The position numbers and the translations under genes were made by a program. From positions 1 to 64,000 of the IMG/VR virus record IMGVR_UViG_3300047673_000554: a stretch of DNA of 64,000 nucleotides; one strand, given 5' to 3'. Positions 42,692-50,743 of the stretch are shown one piece after another (positions within the stretch are counted from its first letter, which is position 1; the number at the start of each line of letters is the position of its first letter). This DNA comes from a virus. The notes under the pieces were generated by a model that was given only the letters and a program-made list of their open reading frames with translations, was not told the DNA's origin and made no database searches.

Positions 42692-43780
42692 CTAAACCAG
42701 CTTGCTTAACCACTCCCACTTTTTATAAGCGTCCCCTCTCCCTCGAAGGTGGGTATACCGCCTCAACGAGTTCCAGTCCCTGTGCCCTGAAACACTCGAC
42801 ACTCTCGGGATATCCCAGTCCATCTCAAACAACCGACTCACCCCTTCGTGTCGCAGATCATGGAAATGCAGGTCTTCGATGCCTAGCATCGGGCAGGCCC
42901 GGGTGAAGGACGCCGACACCGACCTGGCGTTGTAGGGAAAGATCTCCACTTCCGTTTTGGGCATGGACTGCAGGATCGCCCAGGCTTCATCCGGCAGATG
43001 ACACCACACGTTGTTGCCGATCTTCTGCCCGGGGTTTTTCATGTCCCGCACCAGGACGGCCTGACGGATCTCATCCAGGTCCTCCCAGCGAATCCGCGTA
43101 ATCTCTTCCTGCCGGCGAGTTGAGAAGAGCGCGAAAGCAATCAGCTTTGGCATATCGATTTGGCTTTTTCGACGCTCCTGCATTTCGAAAAAATGCTTCA
43201 TCAGCTTGTCCAGCTCATCAAGGGTTGGCCGACGGTTACGCTCCTTGCTCTTGCTCACCATGCCCAACTTGCGCAACACCCTGCGTGCGTCGGACATGGC
43301 CAGCGGGTTCACCTCATAACCCCAGGCTGGCCTCGCCACGGACAGCACCGCCCCTAGGTGCGACAAATCGTTGCCGACTGTCTGCGCCTGGACGCCACCA
43401 CCCTCCTTGCTCATTCGCCACTGCGCGAACTCCACCAGCTTCTGACTACTCAGCGCCGCGTCGTCGAGCTCGCCCAACCAGGTGTCCTTGATCGCGTTCA
43501 GCGTGGCGCTCTTGGTCTTGCCCAGCGGTCGGATCTTCTCGTACTCATCCAGGTACTGCTGGATCATCTTCTTGATCGTCACCCCTTTGCGGTTCGCGCG
43601 CTCGATGGCACCCGGTTCCGCCAGCTCTGTTTCCCGGCGCTTGATCCAAGCCTGGGCTACCTGCTTGCGGTCGAAGGTTTGGCTTTCCTGATAAACTGTC
43701 TTCCCGTCCCGATTGATCCGTATCTGCGCCGTGTAGGCCGTCGAGTTGTCCTTGCGCTTACGTGATGTGATCGTGCCCAT
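42692..43780 (-). CDS. DusA-type tyrosine integrase
   Basis: A 362-residue tyrosine recombinase. Catalytic residues: R222 or R223 (STRRQEE), H307-x-x-R310 (FHDLRHE), H333 (SGHRDW) and Y342 (LRRYTHL). The N-terminus (MGTITSRKRKDNSTAYTAQIRINRDG) matches integrases that target dusA. A dusA 5' mimic is found 103 bases beyond its start, as in that class. It is minus-strand and ends the prophage on the right. Confidence 0.92.
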   Translation of the reverse strand: MGTITSRKRKDNSTAYTAQIRINRDGKTVYQESQTFDRKQVAQAWIKRRETELAEPGAIERANRKGVTIKKMIQQYLDEYEKIRPLGKTKSATLNAIKDTWLGELDDAALSSQKLVEFAQWRMSKEGGGVQAQTVGNDLSHLGAVLSVARPAWGYEVNPLAMSDARRVLRKLGMVSKSKERNRRPTLDELDKLMKHFFEMQERRKSQIDMPKLIAFALFSTRRQEEITRIRWEDLDEIRQAVLVRDMKNPGQKIGNNVWCHLPDEAWAILQSMPKTEVEIFPYNARSVSASFTRACPMLGIEDLHFHDLRHEGVSRLFEMDWDIPRVSSVSGHRDWNSLRRYTHLRGRGDAYKKWEWLSKLV

Positions 43781-43786
43781 TTCCAG

Positions 43787-43831
43787 TTGCTACATTGCTG
43801 AAGTCGATTGCTACATTGTAGCAACCGACTT
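43787..43831. repeat. Repeated TTGCTACATTG and palindrome upstream of integrase
   Basis: TTGCTACATTG occurs at 43787-43797 and 43808-43818, 21 bases apart. The second copy is part of a longer inverted repeat, AAGTCG-a-TTGCTACA-t-TGTAGCAA-c-CGACTT, 43801-43831. Likely integrase arm sites or an operator for its promoter. Confidence 0.55.
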
Positions 43832-43861
43832 CGAAAAACAAGGAAAAATGGGTAAAAACCG

Positions 43862-43877
43862 CTGTATAAAAGACCAG
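43862..43877. promoter_or_regulatory. Possible LexA-like box
   Basis: CTGTATAAAAGACCAG fits CTG-N10-CAG, seven bases from the dusA mimic start. Weaker than the site at 7619, because the right half is GC-richer. Confidence 0.3.
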
Positions 43878-43882
43878 TATCA

Positions 43883-43984
43883 ATGAATCTCGAAAAACCT
43901 GAAGCGCCCGTAAATACTAGCCACACCCGTTCCGAGCCATCCCGCCGCTTCAGCGTGGCCCCGATGATGGATTGGGCGCACTAA
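43883..43984 (+). pseudogene. dusA: dusA 5' mimic (tRNA-dihydrouridine synthase N-terminus)
   Basis: A 33-residue frame ending SRRFSVAPMMDWAH, followed by a stop. FSVAPMMDW is the conserved DusA start, after which the enzyme should read TDRHCR. Phages that integrate at dusA carry such a piece next to their integrase so that the host gene is restored after insertion. Here the 3' part of dusA does not follow, so either another element is inserted in tandem or the phage sits at a secondary site. Confidence 0.8.
43965..43978 (+). repeat. Putative attR core (14-bp direct repeat)
   Basis: TGATGGATTGGGCG, identical to 3926-3939, located on the MMDW codons of the dusA mimic. Confidence 0.6.
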
Positions 43985-44413
43985 CGGTCCCCCCCCCCGC
44001 AAATAAAGGCCGTTAGGTCTGTTCTAAATCCCCGGTACCAATTTCGTACCAGCAACATTCGTCCTCCATCAAATCCGAGTAGCTCTCTCACCCGCTGTAG
44101 CAAATTTTAAGCAACCGTTTTCGGCTCCAATCATGGGCACTGTTGTGACTGCCCCCCCTTATCCGCTACAGTTTCCAGGTTGATTGTTGATTGTTTATTT
44201 TTGCATGTATGTACACGCACGCTCTGCGTTAATAAAAACAAAATATATCACTACACCCCCCTAACCTCGCTCATATTATCAATGCACATTACAACCCCTT
44301 TAAACTAAAAAATACGCCCCCATCGCCAAAGCAAAAAGAATTTGAAAATTAATTTAAAAAATGAGAAGGTGGCATTTTGCCCACAATGGATTGCATCCCT
44401 AAGGAAATATTAA
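43985..44413. other. AT-rich intergenic region before the NACHT gene
   Basis: No gene. CTAACGG (43982-43988) and CCGTTAG (44008-44014) form a short inverted repeat flanking a run of C. The right part from about 44180 is very AT-rich and should hold the NACHT promoter. AAGGAAATATTAA precedes its ATG. Confidence 0.5.
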
Positions 44414-46231
44414 ATGATTGTAACTTCAGCAATGGCTGCCGCAGCCATACGCAGCCTCACTCCGCTGATTGGTGCAGCCTACAAAGGTGCAAGCAAATCA
44501 TTGAAATCCAGTTTTTCAAACTGGTCCAATACGAATAGTAATGAAGAAATTGCGAATCATCTTTTACAGATCGGCGTTGTTAAAACAATCTGGTCATCAG
44601 GAAAAAGCAAGTTTATTAAAGACTTTTATTACCCATCAAAGATTGACGAAATCAACGATGGCGAGGGCATTGACCATGTCGATCAACTCCCTAAAGGAAA
44701 CATAGTTATTCAAGGCATAGTTGGCCAGGGCAAATCTATGTTCATGCGCCACCTAGCTTGTTCTGCCATTGGAGAAATTGGGAACTCTTATATACCGGTA
44801 TTCATTGAACTTCAAAAGATAAGTTCAAAAAAAGGCTTGAAACAGATCATATTTGAAAACTTGGAACTATTGGGAATCACAGTAACTGAAGAGAGTGTTA
44901 AATATCTAGCATCAAAAGGCTACTTAGTCTTTCTGTTAGATGGATTTGATGAAGTCGTAGATGCATGCATCAATGAAACTGTTGAAGCGCTTGATGAATT
45001 TCAGAGACGCTATCCAAAACTTAAAATCATTGTCTCATCACGCCCCGGTAGTGGCATCCAGCAGATGGTAGGCTTCGAAGTTCTAGATCTGACGCCTTTA
45101 ACGGAAGATGATTACGAACCTTTCTTAAAGTGCCTCCAGCTAGATACCGTAAAAAGAGAGGCGTTGATAGCCGCAACTGAATCTGCTCCAGATTCAGTTA
45201 AAGAAATTATAAGCACACCATTAATGCTCACGTTAGTTGTTTGGGTTTACGAATCCGAACAAGAAATTCCATCTACGCTAAGAGATTTCTTTGAAAAACT
45301 ATTCCATGTCGTTTTCACCAGACACGATAGTTTAAAGGTTGGCTTTACAAGACAACACTACAGCGGTCTTTCGGAAACAAAACTCCTACAACTTTTTGAG
45401 GCGTTCTGTTTTATGATCGTTCAAGAAAATTTCGGAAGAAGTTTAACACGACCAGAATTTAATACTGCATTCACCAATGCACTTGAGTATTCAGAAGCAA
45501 CAAATTGCGATGTGGACCATTTCAGAAAAGACATTGTAAAAGTCGCATGCCTGATGCTGGAAGATGGCCTTGACCTAACTACTTTTCTGCACAAAAGCAT
45601 TTTGGATTATTATGCCGCCGCATTTATATTACACAGCGAAGAAGAGTTATCCGAACTATTTTATTCGGACGCTTTTGAAGGATTTAGCCAATGGCAGCAT
45701 GTGTTATTCTTCTTAGCTGACGCTGACAAATACCGATATTCAAAACATTATTTACTCACCCATTTCCAACCGGGCATTGATGAAATCGATCAGTTACTTA
45801 AATCAAAGAGTGACGATATTTTATTACGACACATAAATAAGAAGCATACTGGCTTCACTTACTTAATTAGTGAAAAAGGGCAAATGCTTGGTTGGTCAGG
45901 CGCCAAATCGGCAGCAACGCAAATTGGTATCTATTTTGAAAGAGCATTAATTTACGGAGGCCAAAAAATATTCAATGGGAGTTTACCTGCCACCCAGCTA
46001 GCCCAAATAATAAAAGTTGCGGCTGTACAAGGGAAAAACAAACCTGCAGGTAGAAACTATTATCACATTGAAATCAGCGAGGTTATGCGCATTATTGGCA
46101 CTGATTCATACTGGCGCGAAATTGCTCTCATCGATCTTGAATTACACAAAAAAATGGACGAGGCACAACGCACAGTTGAACATCAAAACAAAAAGAAAAA
46201 AATCTTTGGTAAAAAACTGAAGCCCCGCTAA
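44414..46231 (+). CDS. NACHT-domain NTPase (bacterial NLR-like)
   Basis: A 605-residue STAND NTPase. Walker A GIVGQGKS at 101-108, Walker B VFLLDGFDEV at 172-181, VSSRPGSG sensor at about 207-214, and the HKSILDYYAAAFI motif typical of the end of the NACHT module. The N-terminal ~85 residues have no clear effector domain; the C-terminal ~200 residues may sense the trigger. Bacterial NACHT proteins are known anti-phage proteins that act by cell suicide. Gene stands alone and is AT-rich. Confidence 0.85.
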   Translation: MIVTSAMAAAAIRSLTPLIGAAYKGASKSLKSSFSNWSNTNSNEEIANHLLQIGVVKTIWSSGKSKFIKDFYYPSKIDEINDGEGIDHVDQLPKGNIVIQGIVGQGKSMFMRHLACSAIGEIGNSYIPVFIELQKISSKKGLKQIIFENLELLGITVTEESVKYLASKGYLVFLLDGFDEVVDACINETVEALDEFQRRYPKLKIIVSSRPGSGIQQMVGFEVLDLTPLTEDDYEPFLKCLQLDTVKREALIAATESAPDSVKEIISTPLMLTLVVWVYESEQEIPSTLRDFFEKLFHVVFTRHDSLKVGFTRQHYSGLSETKLLQLFEAFCFMIVQENFGRSLTRPEFNTAFTNALEYSEATNCDVDHFRKDIVKVACLMLEDGLDLTTFLHKSILDYYAAAFILHSEEELSELFYSDAFEGFSQWQHVLFFLADADKYRYSKHYLLTHFQPGIDEIDQLLKSKSDDILLRHINKKHTGFTYLISEKGQMLGWSGAKSAATQIGIYFERALIYGGQKIFNGSLPATQLAQIIKVAAVQGKNKPAGRNYYHIEISEVMRIIGTDSYWREIALIDLELHKKMDEAQRTVEHQNKKKKIFGKKLKPR

Positions 46232-46369
46232 AACGTCATGGCGTGATACTGGTGCAAAACATTTCCTTGCCCGACATCACTATCGGCAAGTGTTTCCCTT
46301 TTGCGTCGGAGGTGTCGCCGTAGGATTCGTTAATGACGGTTTTGGAGACTTTAATAACCCTCCCCGCTT

Positions 46370-46402
46370 CCTCGTTATCAGCTTCCCAAGCTGATAACGA
46401 GG
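46370..46402. repeat. 15-bp inverted repeat over the anticodon stem
   Basis: CCTCGTTATCAGCTT and AAGCTGATAACGAGG are perfect complements separated by CCC (the anticodon). A tRNA anticodon stem is only 5 bp, so the extra symmetry was contributed by the inserted element. Confidence 0.7.
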
Positions 46403-46426
46403 GTTCGATTCCCTTCACCCGCTCCA
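46378..46426 (+). tRNA. tRNA-Gly(CCC) 3' fragment (attachment scar)
   Basis: From the anticodon arm (TCAGC-TTCCCAA-GCTGA) through the T-arm (GGTTCGATTCC) to CACCCGCTCCA. The acceptor 5' strand and D-arm are absent, so it cannot be a working tRNA. It is the duplicated 3' end left by integration into tRNA-Gly, so the element lies to the left, with the intact tRNA expected beyond the window's left edge. Confidence 0.75.
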
Positions 46427-46970
46427 CTATTTTCAAGGCCTGCAGCCCTGTTCATCCATTACCGTAACCCACTGGGGGACGTATTGGGGGACGTTTGATG
46501 CAAGCACACGCAACGCGCTGTAACTCCTGATCCAACCCCCGTATAGGTGCCAATCCTAAAATCCGTGGGGGTTCGAAAAAATAGTAATATCAGTAATACC
46601 CCCTCCGTAAAACAGCCACAGCCCTTATCGATCAAGGCGTCCAGCGATTCATGGGGAAGGCGATATTTAAGCGATAGAAAGGCGATAGTATTACCTTTCT
46701 ATAAAGCTATATTTCCATTCTTTGAAACCCAATGAATCCGGGGGTTTGGCCGAAATATTACTTTTCATATCGCCTCGTATTACCTTGCTTTGTAATACCG
46801 AAAGCCTAGTAAAACCGGGGGCTCCAAACCCGCTACCTATAAGGTATCGCTGATATCGCTCTTTTTGAAAATGCCCCCGCCCCCTAAGAATCACTCTCAA
46901 TAAAGCGATGTTTTCGGTTCTCGGTCTGTCGCTGCTATGCTTGAATTTCTTTCGAAAGGAGTCGGCAACC

Positions 46971-47201
46971 ATGGCAAGCGAGTATTCACTGGCGGATGTG
47001 CTGGAACGGATTTACCACAATCAGTTGGCCTTGGAAGCGGCAGTGATGGAGCTGACTCGGTGGGCAGAGCAGCAGAATGCAGTAGATGTGGGCGATAACG
47101 TGCGGGGAGCGCTCTACACTATTGGCGAAAACGCAGGTCATATCAAACAAGGCTTGGCTCGACTGAGCGGGTTCCCGCCAGATCTTCGTGAGGCCAATTA
47201 G
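46971..47201 (+). CDS. Small conserved protein, copy C of three
   Basis: A 76-residue relative of the protein at position 1 (MASEYSLADVLERIYHNQLA), ending IGENAGHIKQGLARLSGF. The leader TTTCGAAAGGAGTCGGCAACC gives a strong ribosome binding site and is shared in form with copy B. It precedes a HEPN-like gene by 103 bases. After its stop is GGCCAAAAGCAGTCA, the repeat also found after copy A. Function unknown. Confidence 0.75.
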   Translation: MASEYSLADVLERIYHNQLALEAAVMELTRWAEQQNAVDVGDNVRGALYTIGENAGHIKQGLARLSGFPPDLREAN

Positions 47202-47304
47202 ACGATGGCTTAGCGTCTTATGAACAGTTCTCCCCGCTAGGCAATCGACAGTAATTGGCCAAAAGCAGTCATTCAATCCTCTACAAAAGCAGGGGCGATT
47301 CACC

Positions 47305-47955
47305 ATGCAGGATCACGTACTCAAGCGCATCGATGAACTGATTTCGCGGGGCAATGCCGCCGCCCGGTCACAATCATCCCAAGACTATTGGATGAAAGAC
47401 GTCGTGGAGGCACAGAGTTGGTTCTCGTCCGCGGCTAACGCGATACACCAGGTCGCCCCGCCTGGCAGTTTCTACATGGCAGAGCTGCAGAGGATCGTCG
47501 AGCATGAGCAACTCCAAAGCGGCTTCCCGATTTCCTCCGTCGAAAAACTCCTTGGTCTGCTTCAGTCGGTGCAGCTTGAAGCGCGAGCTGGGTTGCTGGT
47601 CAAACTCGAGGACCAAGTAGTCGCCTCAGCGTTCGATGACTTTCTTGATCACGCGACGCAGTATCACAAGGCCGGCAAGGTCAACGAAGCTGCTGTCCTG
47701 GCTTCTGCGGTGCTTGAAGACACTATCAAGCGCATAGCACGGAAGTCTGAGATTGCGGTTGGTGGTGTGTCTCTCGAACCTCTCATTGATGAACTGACCA
47801 AGCGCAGCGTCTTTACGCAGGTGAAGGCGAAGCGTTTGAAATCATACGCAGCGGTTCGCAACCACGCTCTTCACGCGGAGTGGGAGAAATTGGACATTAG
47901 AGACGTTGGTGCACAACTCTCTGGGCTTCGTGAACTTCTAGATGAGCATCTTTGA
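47305..47955 (+). CDS. HEPN-like protein in an integron-cassette setting
   Basis: A 216-residue helical protein with R185-N-H-A-L-H190 (AAVRNHALHAEW), the R-x4-H motif of HEPN RNases and close to DUF4145-like proteins; EAAVLASAVLEDTIKRIA is the preceding helix. It may cleave RNA or bind nucleotides. The stop is followed seven bases later by an attC site, as in integron gene cassettes. No integrase or second cassette is visible. Copy C of the small gene lies upstream. GGGGCGATTCACC before the ATG is a weak ribosome binding site. Confidence 0.7.
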   Translation: MQDHVLKRIDELISRGNAAARSQSSQDYWMKDVVEAQSWFSSAANAIHQVAPPGSFYMAELQRIVEHEQLQSGFPISSVEKLLGLLQSVQLEARAGLLVKLEDQVVASAFDDFLDHATQYHKAGKVNEAAVLASAVLEDTIKRIARKSEIAVGGVSLEPLIDELTKRSVFTQVKAKRLKSYAAVRNHALHAEWEKLDIRDVGAQLSGLRELLDEHL

Positions 47956-47962
47956 CGCTGAC

Positions 47963-48020
47963 GCCTAACCCGTCGTTCCAGCCGACCGCCTTCGGCGGCG
48001 GTTGAACTCCAACGTTATGC
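47963..48020 (+). other. Integron attC recombination site (59-be)
   Basis: A 58-base imperfect palindrome from GCCTAAC (47963-47969) to GTTATGC (48014-48020), whose inner part CAGCCGACCGCC-TTCG-GGCGGTTGAAC folds into the hairpin typical of the site. Core sites R' (GTTATGC) and R'' (GCCTAAC) match the attC consensus, and the inner AGCCGAC...TTCG...GCGG...AACTC order is as in aadA-type attC sites. It follows the HEPN-like stop at once. Confidence 0.8.
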
Positions 48021-48888
48021 AAAAGGAGTTCGCCGCCCCCTGAAATTTCTGACTGAATCGGACTTAGTTTTTAGACAAGCCGGTATGTCAGTAATGGATC
48101 GATTGCAGTCGTCTGAATTATCCGTACACGGGTGATCACCTGTGAAATGCGCTATAGGGCCTGAAAGCCCCCTGTGTCGGGGCTTCCGGGCAAGCTACCC
48201 CTCGTCCTAAAACACTTCAAAGCGCCCCTGATACGAACTTTTGAGAATTCGAAAACTCAATAAGACGCTTATTTTCCAGCGTCACACCCTTGTAAATTGG
48301 GGGTTCTGCAGATCGACCACCGACCTGGCTTGCTCTGGACGATACGCAAAGCCACTGCACTTTTTTGCAAAACCTTGCACACCGTGAAATTGCAAAATGC
48401 GCCACTAACTGCTCGGCGGGCTTGGGCGCGACCTTGACTTGCGCAACACCCGCCTTTGCACAATAAAGGGACGCAAAGCCCGTCGGCGGGAGGGGGATAA
48501 GTGCTTTTTTAATCGTTTTTTTATCATCCAATGATTTTTTTGCTGTAGGACTGCGGTTACACACTACTGCGTTCATCAATACTGCAAGCGTCATCTTGAT
48601 CAATCCTCGTTGCGATCGGCAGCCACACGGCGCCCCAGGCATCGCCGACTACATCGCACGATCAGCGTCCCTCCACCCATTGCGGCGCTCCAAGACGGCA
48701 TCCTCAGGAGTGCATTTGTTCTCATTAGCCGCAAATGAGTGCGAAGGCTACAGCGCTGAATTTAGCTACCTTAGCCCTCCATAGCCGTTCGACAACCTCC
48801 AAACACCTTAACTCGCTCTAGCATTACACCCTTAGAAATGCTATCTAAATCGAAAGTCGTTTAAGTAATCAGCGTAGGAGTTAAATGG
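48021..48888. other. Intergenic region after attC
   Basis: No second cassette is evident. A minus-strand frame at 48217-48642 (starting about 48597, MTLAVLMNAVVCNRS) is open but has weak codon structure and no recognised domain; I do not call it a gene. A stem-loop GAAAGCCCC/GGGGCTTCC lies near 48158-48189. The last ~60 bases hold GTAGGAG before the next gene's ATG. Confidence 0.4.
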
Positions 48889-50610
48889 ATGTTTCAGCAA
48901 CCTCAAATTTTTTTAATTGATACGGATGAAGATATTTCTAAGGCCATCCTTAAAAGCTGGTCTAATATTGGTACTGGAACGCTCGGCACCCCATATGAAA
49001 CTCCTACTGATAGTGACTGGCGCCCAGTAATCCAAAATAAACCGCTGGGTAAATTTGAGGAATCAGATTTAATCATTGTTGATCTTTCATCAAAAAAATT
49101 AGCACATCATGCACCAGGCGAAAAGCACACACCGACAGGAGAAGTAGATCTATGGGCGAAGTGTGACAAAGGCTGGATTGATGCCAGAGTTCGCACAGTT
49201 TTATCCGCAAAAGCAGATCTGAATAGAATTGTAAGGAATGGCGGCGTACTTATCATTTTTGCCGCACCTGATAGCCCAATGAATTTTCAATGGGCAACAG
49301 TTAGCAACTATCGAATGTCAACTCGAAGTACCGTTGATGGTGGAGTATGGAATCTTGCCGACCCACTAGATCGATTGAGAGTTGATGCCGAGTCTGGATC
49401 CGTAATTAACGTAACAGACAACTCCCCAATAGGATCGCTTTTAAAACGGCATTTGACAGGTGCCGAATTCACATGTGTGTTCAGCTCTGTATGGGATCAC
49501 GACTCAACATGGAAATCATTAGCGACTAATAAGTATGGCGTGAGTGTTGCGGTCTCTGCTGAACATGGCAACGGACATATTTTCGTACTCCCTCAGTTAA
49601 TAGAAAAAGCACGGTTCATCGAAGAGTTATTAGGGTCAATTCTTCCTGAAATAGTACCCAACCTATTTCCAGATATCGAAAAAGGCAAATGGACTCATCG
49701 GCCGGAATACGAACTTGAGCGTGTTAAAGAATTAGAATCTCGAAAAGCCTTAGTAATCGCCGAGGCAGAAAAACAACTCAATAACATACAACAAGAAATC
49801 GATGAAAATCGTGCCGCGAATGGCTGGCTACATGATCTAATTACGGGAACAGGTGATGACCTAGTTAACGCTATAAAAATCGCCCTTTCAGAACTAGGCT
49901 TTCAGCGTGTTATAGACGTTGATGAAATACGAGACGCTGAAGGCAAAAGCCGACGCGAAGACCTTCGAATAGAAGACGGCGACCCGCTCTTGATTGTCGA
50001 CATCAAAGGCGTCGGCGGGAGAGCTGGTGACGATGACATTATGCAAGCAAACAAACACGCCTTAATTAACATGAGGGAACTAGACAGAACCAACATTCAA
50101 GGTTTATCGATAATTAACCAGCAAAGACATTTACCCCCATTAGAAAGGGATAACAACGAAGCTTTTCGAAAGGAAATAGTAGATTTTGCTGGTGAAACAG
50201 GCCTAGGGCTACTAACTGCATTCGACCTTTATCGAATAGTTGTAAACAAACAAAGACACGGCTGGTTACCAGATTGGGTAAAACCGCTTTTTTTTAGGCA
50301 TCAACGCATTACTGCTGTGCCTACGCACTATAAATATCTAGGAACAATCTCCAAAGTCTTTACCGAAGTTTTTGGCATGCATATATTAGAAAACGAAATC
50401 GAAGTAGGCGACTACTTAGCGGTGGAGGGAGACATTTATTTTGAGGAGGTCGAAGTTCTGTCAATACAAGTAGAAAATGTTGAAGTAACAAGTGCTGCCG
50501 TTGGGGATCGTGCGGGCTTCAAATGGCCACAAAGTGCAGCGAAGCTTCGAGAGAATATGCGCGTCTATGCAATACCTCGCTCATTTCAAGACTCGAGGTT
50601 GCAGCCTTAA
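48889..50610 (+). CDS. Coiled-coil protein with PD-(D/E)XK nuclease-like domain
   Basis: 573 residues. The N-terminal ~260 residues form an unfamiliar alpha/beta domain (IFLIDTDEDISKAIL; SDLIIVDLSSKK; GGVLIIFAAPDSP). A coiled coil follows (about 275-310, ELERVKELESRKALVIAEA). Then REDLRIEDGDPLLIVDIKG at 356-374 has the PD-(D/E)XK arrangement, with D358 and D371-x-K373, before an OB-like end. It should cut DNA in a controlled way, perhaps as a single-gene restriction factor. AT-rich, alone between the attC site and the second phage element. Confidence 0.65.
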   Translation: MFQQPQIFLIDTDEDISKAILKSWSNIGTGTLGTPYETPTDSDWRPVIQNKPLGKFEESDLIIVDLSSKKLAHHAPGEKHTPTGEVDLWAKCDKGWIDARVRTVLSAKADLNRIVRNGGVLIIFAAPDSPMNFQWATVSNYRMSTRSTVDGGVWNLADPLDRLRVDAESGSVINVTDNSPIGSLLKRHLTGAEFTCVFSSVWDHDSTWKSLATNKYGVSVAVSAEHGNGHIFVLPQLIEKARFIEELLGSILPEIVPNLFPDIEKGKWTHRPEYELERVKELESRKALVIAEAEKQLNNIQQEIDENRAANGWLHDLITGTGDDLVNAIKIALSELGFQRVIDVDEIRDAEGKSRREDLRIEDGDPLLIVDIKGVGGRAGDDDIMQANKHALINMRELDRTNIQGLSIINQQRHLPPLERDNNEAFRKEIVDFAGETGLGLLTAFDLYRIVVNKQRHGWLPDWVKPLFFRHQRITAVPTHYKYLGTISKVFTEVFGMHILENEIEVGDYLAVEGDIYFEEVEVLSIQVENVEVTSAAVGDRAGFKWPQSAAKLRENMRVYAIPRSFQDSRLQP

Positions 50611-50743
50611 GCGCCGCGACTTCTTTTGCTCTTGGCCCCGCTTTCAGTTAGTGCCGCAACTACGTGGTCTAGAACCCCGAGTGCAGCCCATTGGCGAGCT
50701 GGGGCTTCTAGGCAACAATAACCTTAAACTGACTGTCACGAAT

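Larger units (their letters stand above)
3926..43978. mobile_element. Mosaic prophage with lambda-like head and P2-like tail
   Basis: The proposed limits are two copies of TGATGGATTGGGCG. Between them lie a full set of lysis, tail, head, packaging, replication, regulatory and integrase genes, about 40 kb, a normal size for a lambda-like capsid. Head genes (terminase, gpW-type joiner, portal, S49 protease, decoration, capsid E) are lambda-like. Tail genes (V, W, J, I, H-type fibre, FI, FII, E, T, U, X, D) are P2-like, so the particle should be a myovirus. All late genes are intact. The left boundary is less certain than the right, because the left repeat does not lie in dusA. Confidence 0.7.
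46232..46970. other. Intergenic region with tRNA scar and repeated short motifs
   Basis: No supported gene. It contains the tRNA-Gly fragment (46378-46426) with an extended inverted repeat, the doubled GGGGGACGT motif near 46473-46495, and between 46584 and 46860 many copies of GTAATACC/GGTATTAC-like and GCGATA/TATCGC-like words in both orientations. Such an array next to an attachment scar suggests recombinase or excisionase binding sites. Confidence 0.5.

Noticed and set aside
43862-43877. LexA box as control of dusA
   Set aside because: It fits CTG-N10-CAG only loosely, and the gene it precedes is a fragment; listed with low confidence.
46236-46436. Minus-strand frame beginning MKIVERVKGIEPSLSAWEA
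   Set aside because: The VKGIEPSLSAWEA part is the reverse translation of the tRNA-Gly fragment, a common artefact.
48217-48642. Minus-strand frame of up to 141 codons
   Set aside because: No recognised domain, weak codon pattern and no convincing ribosome binding site; kept only as a remark.
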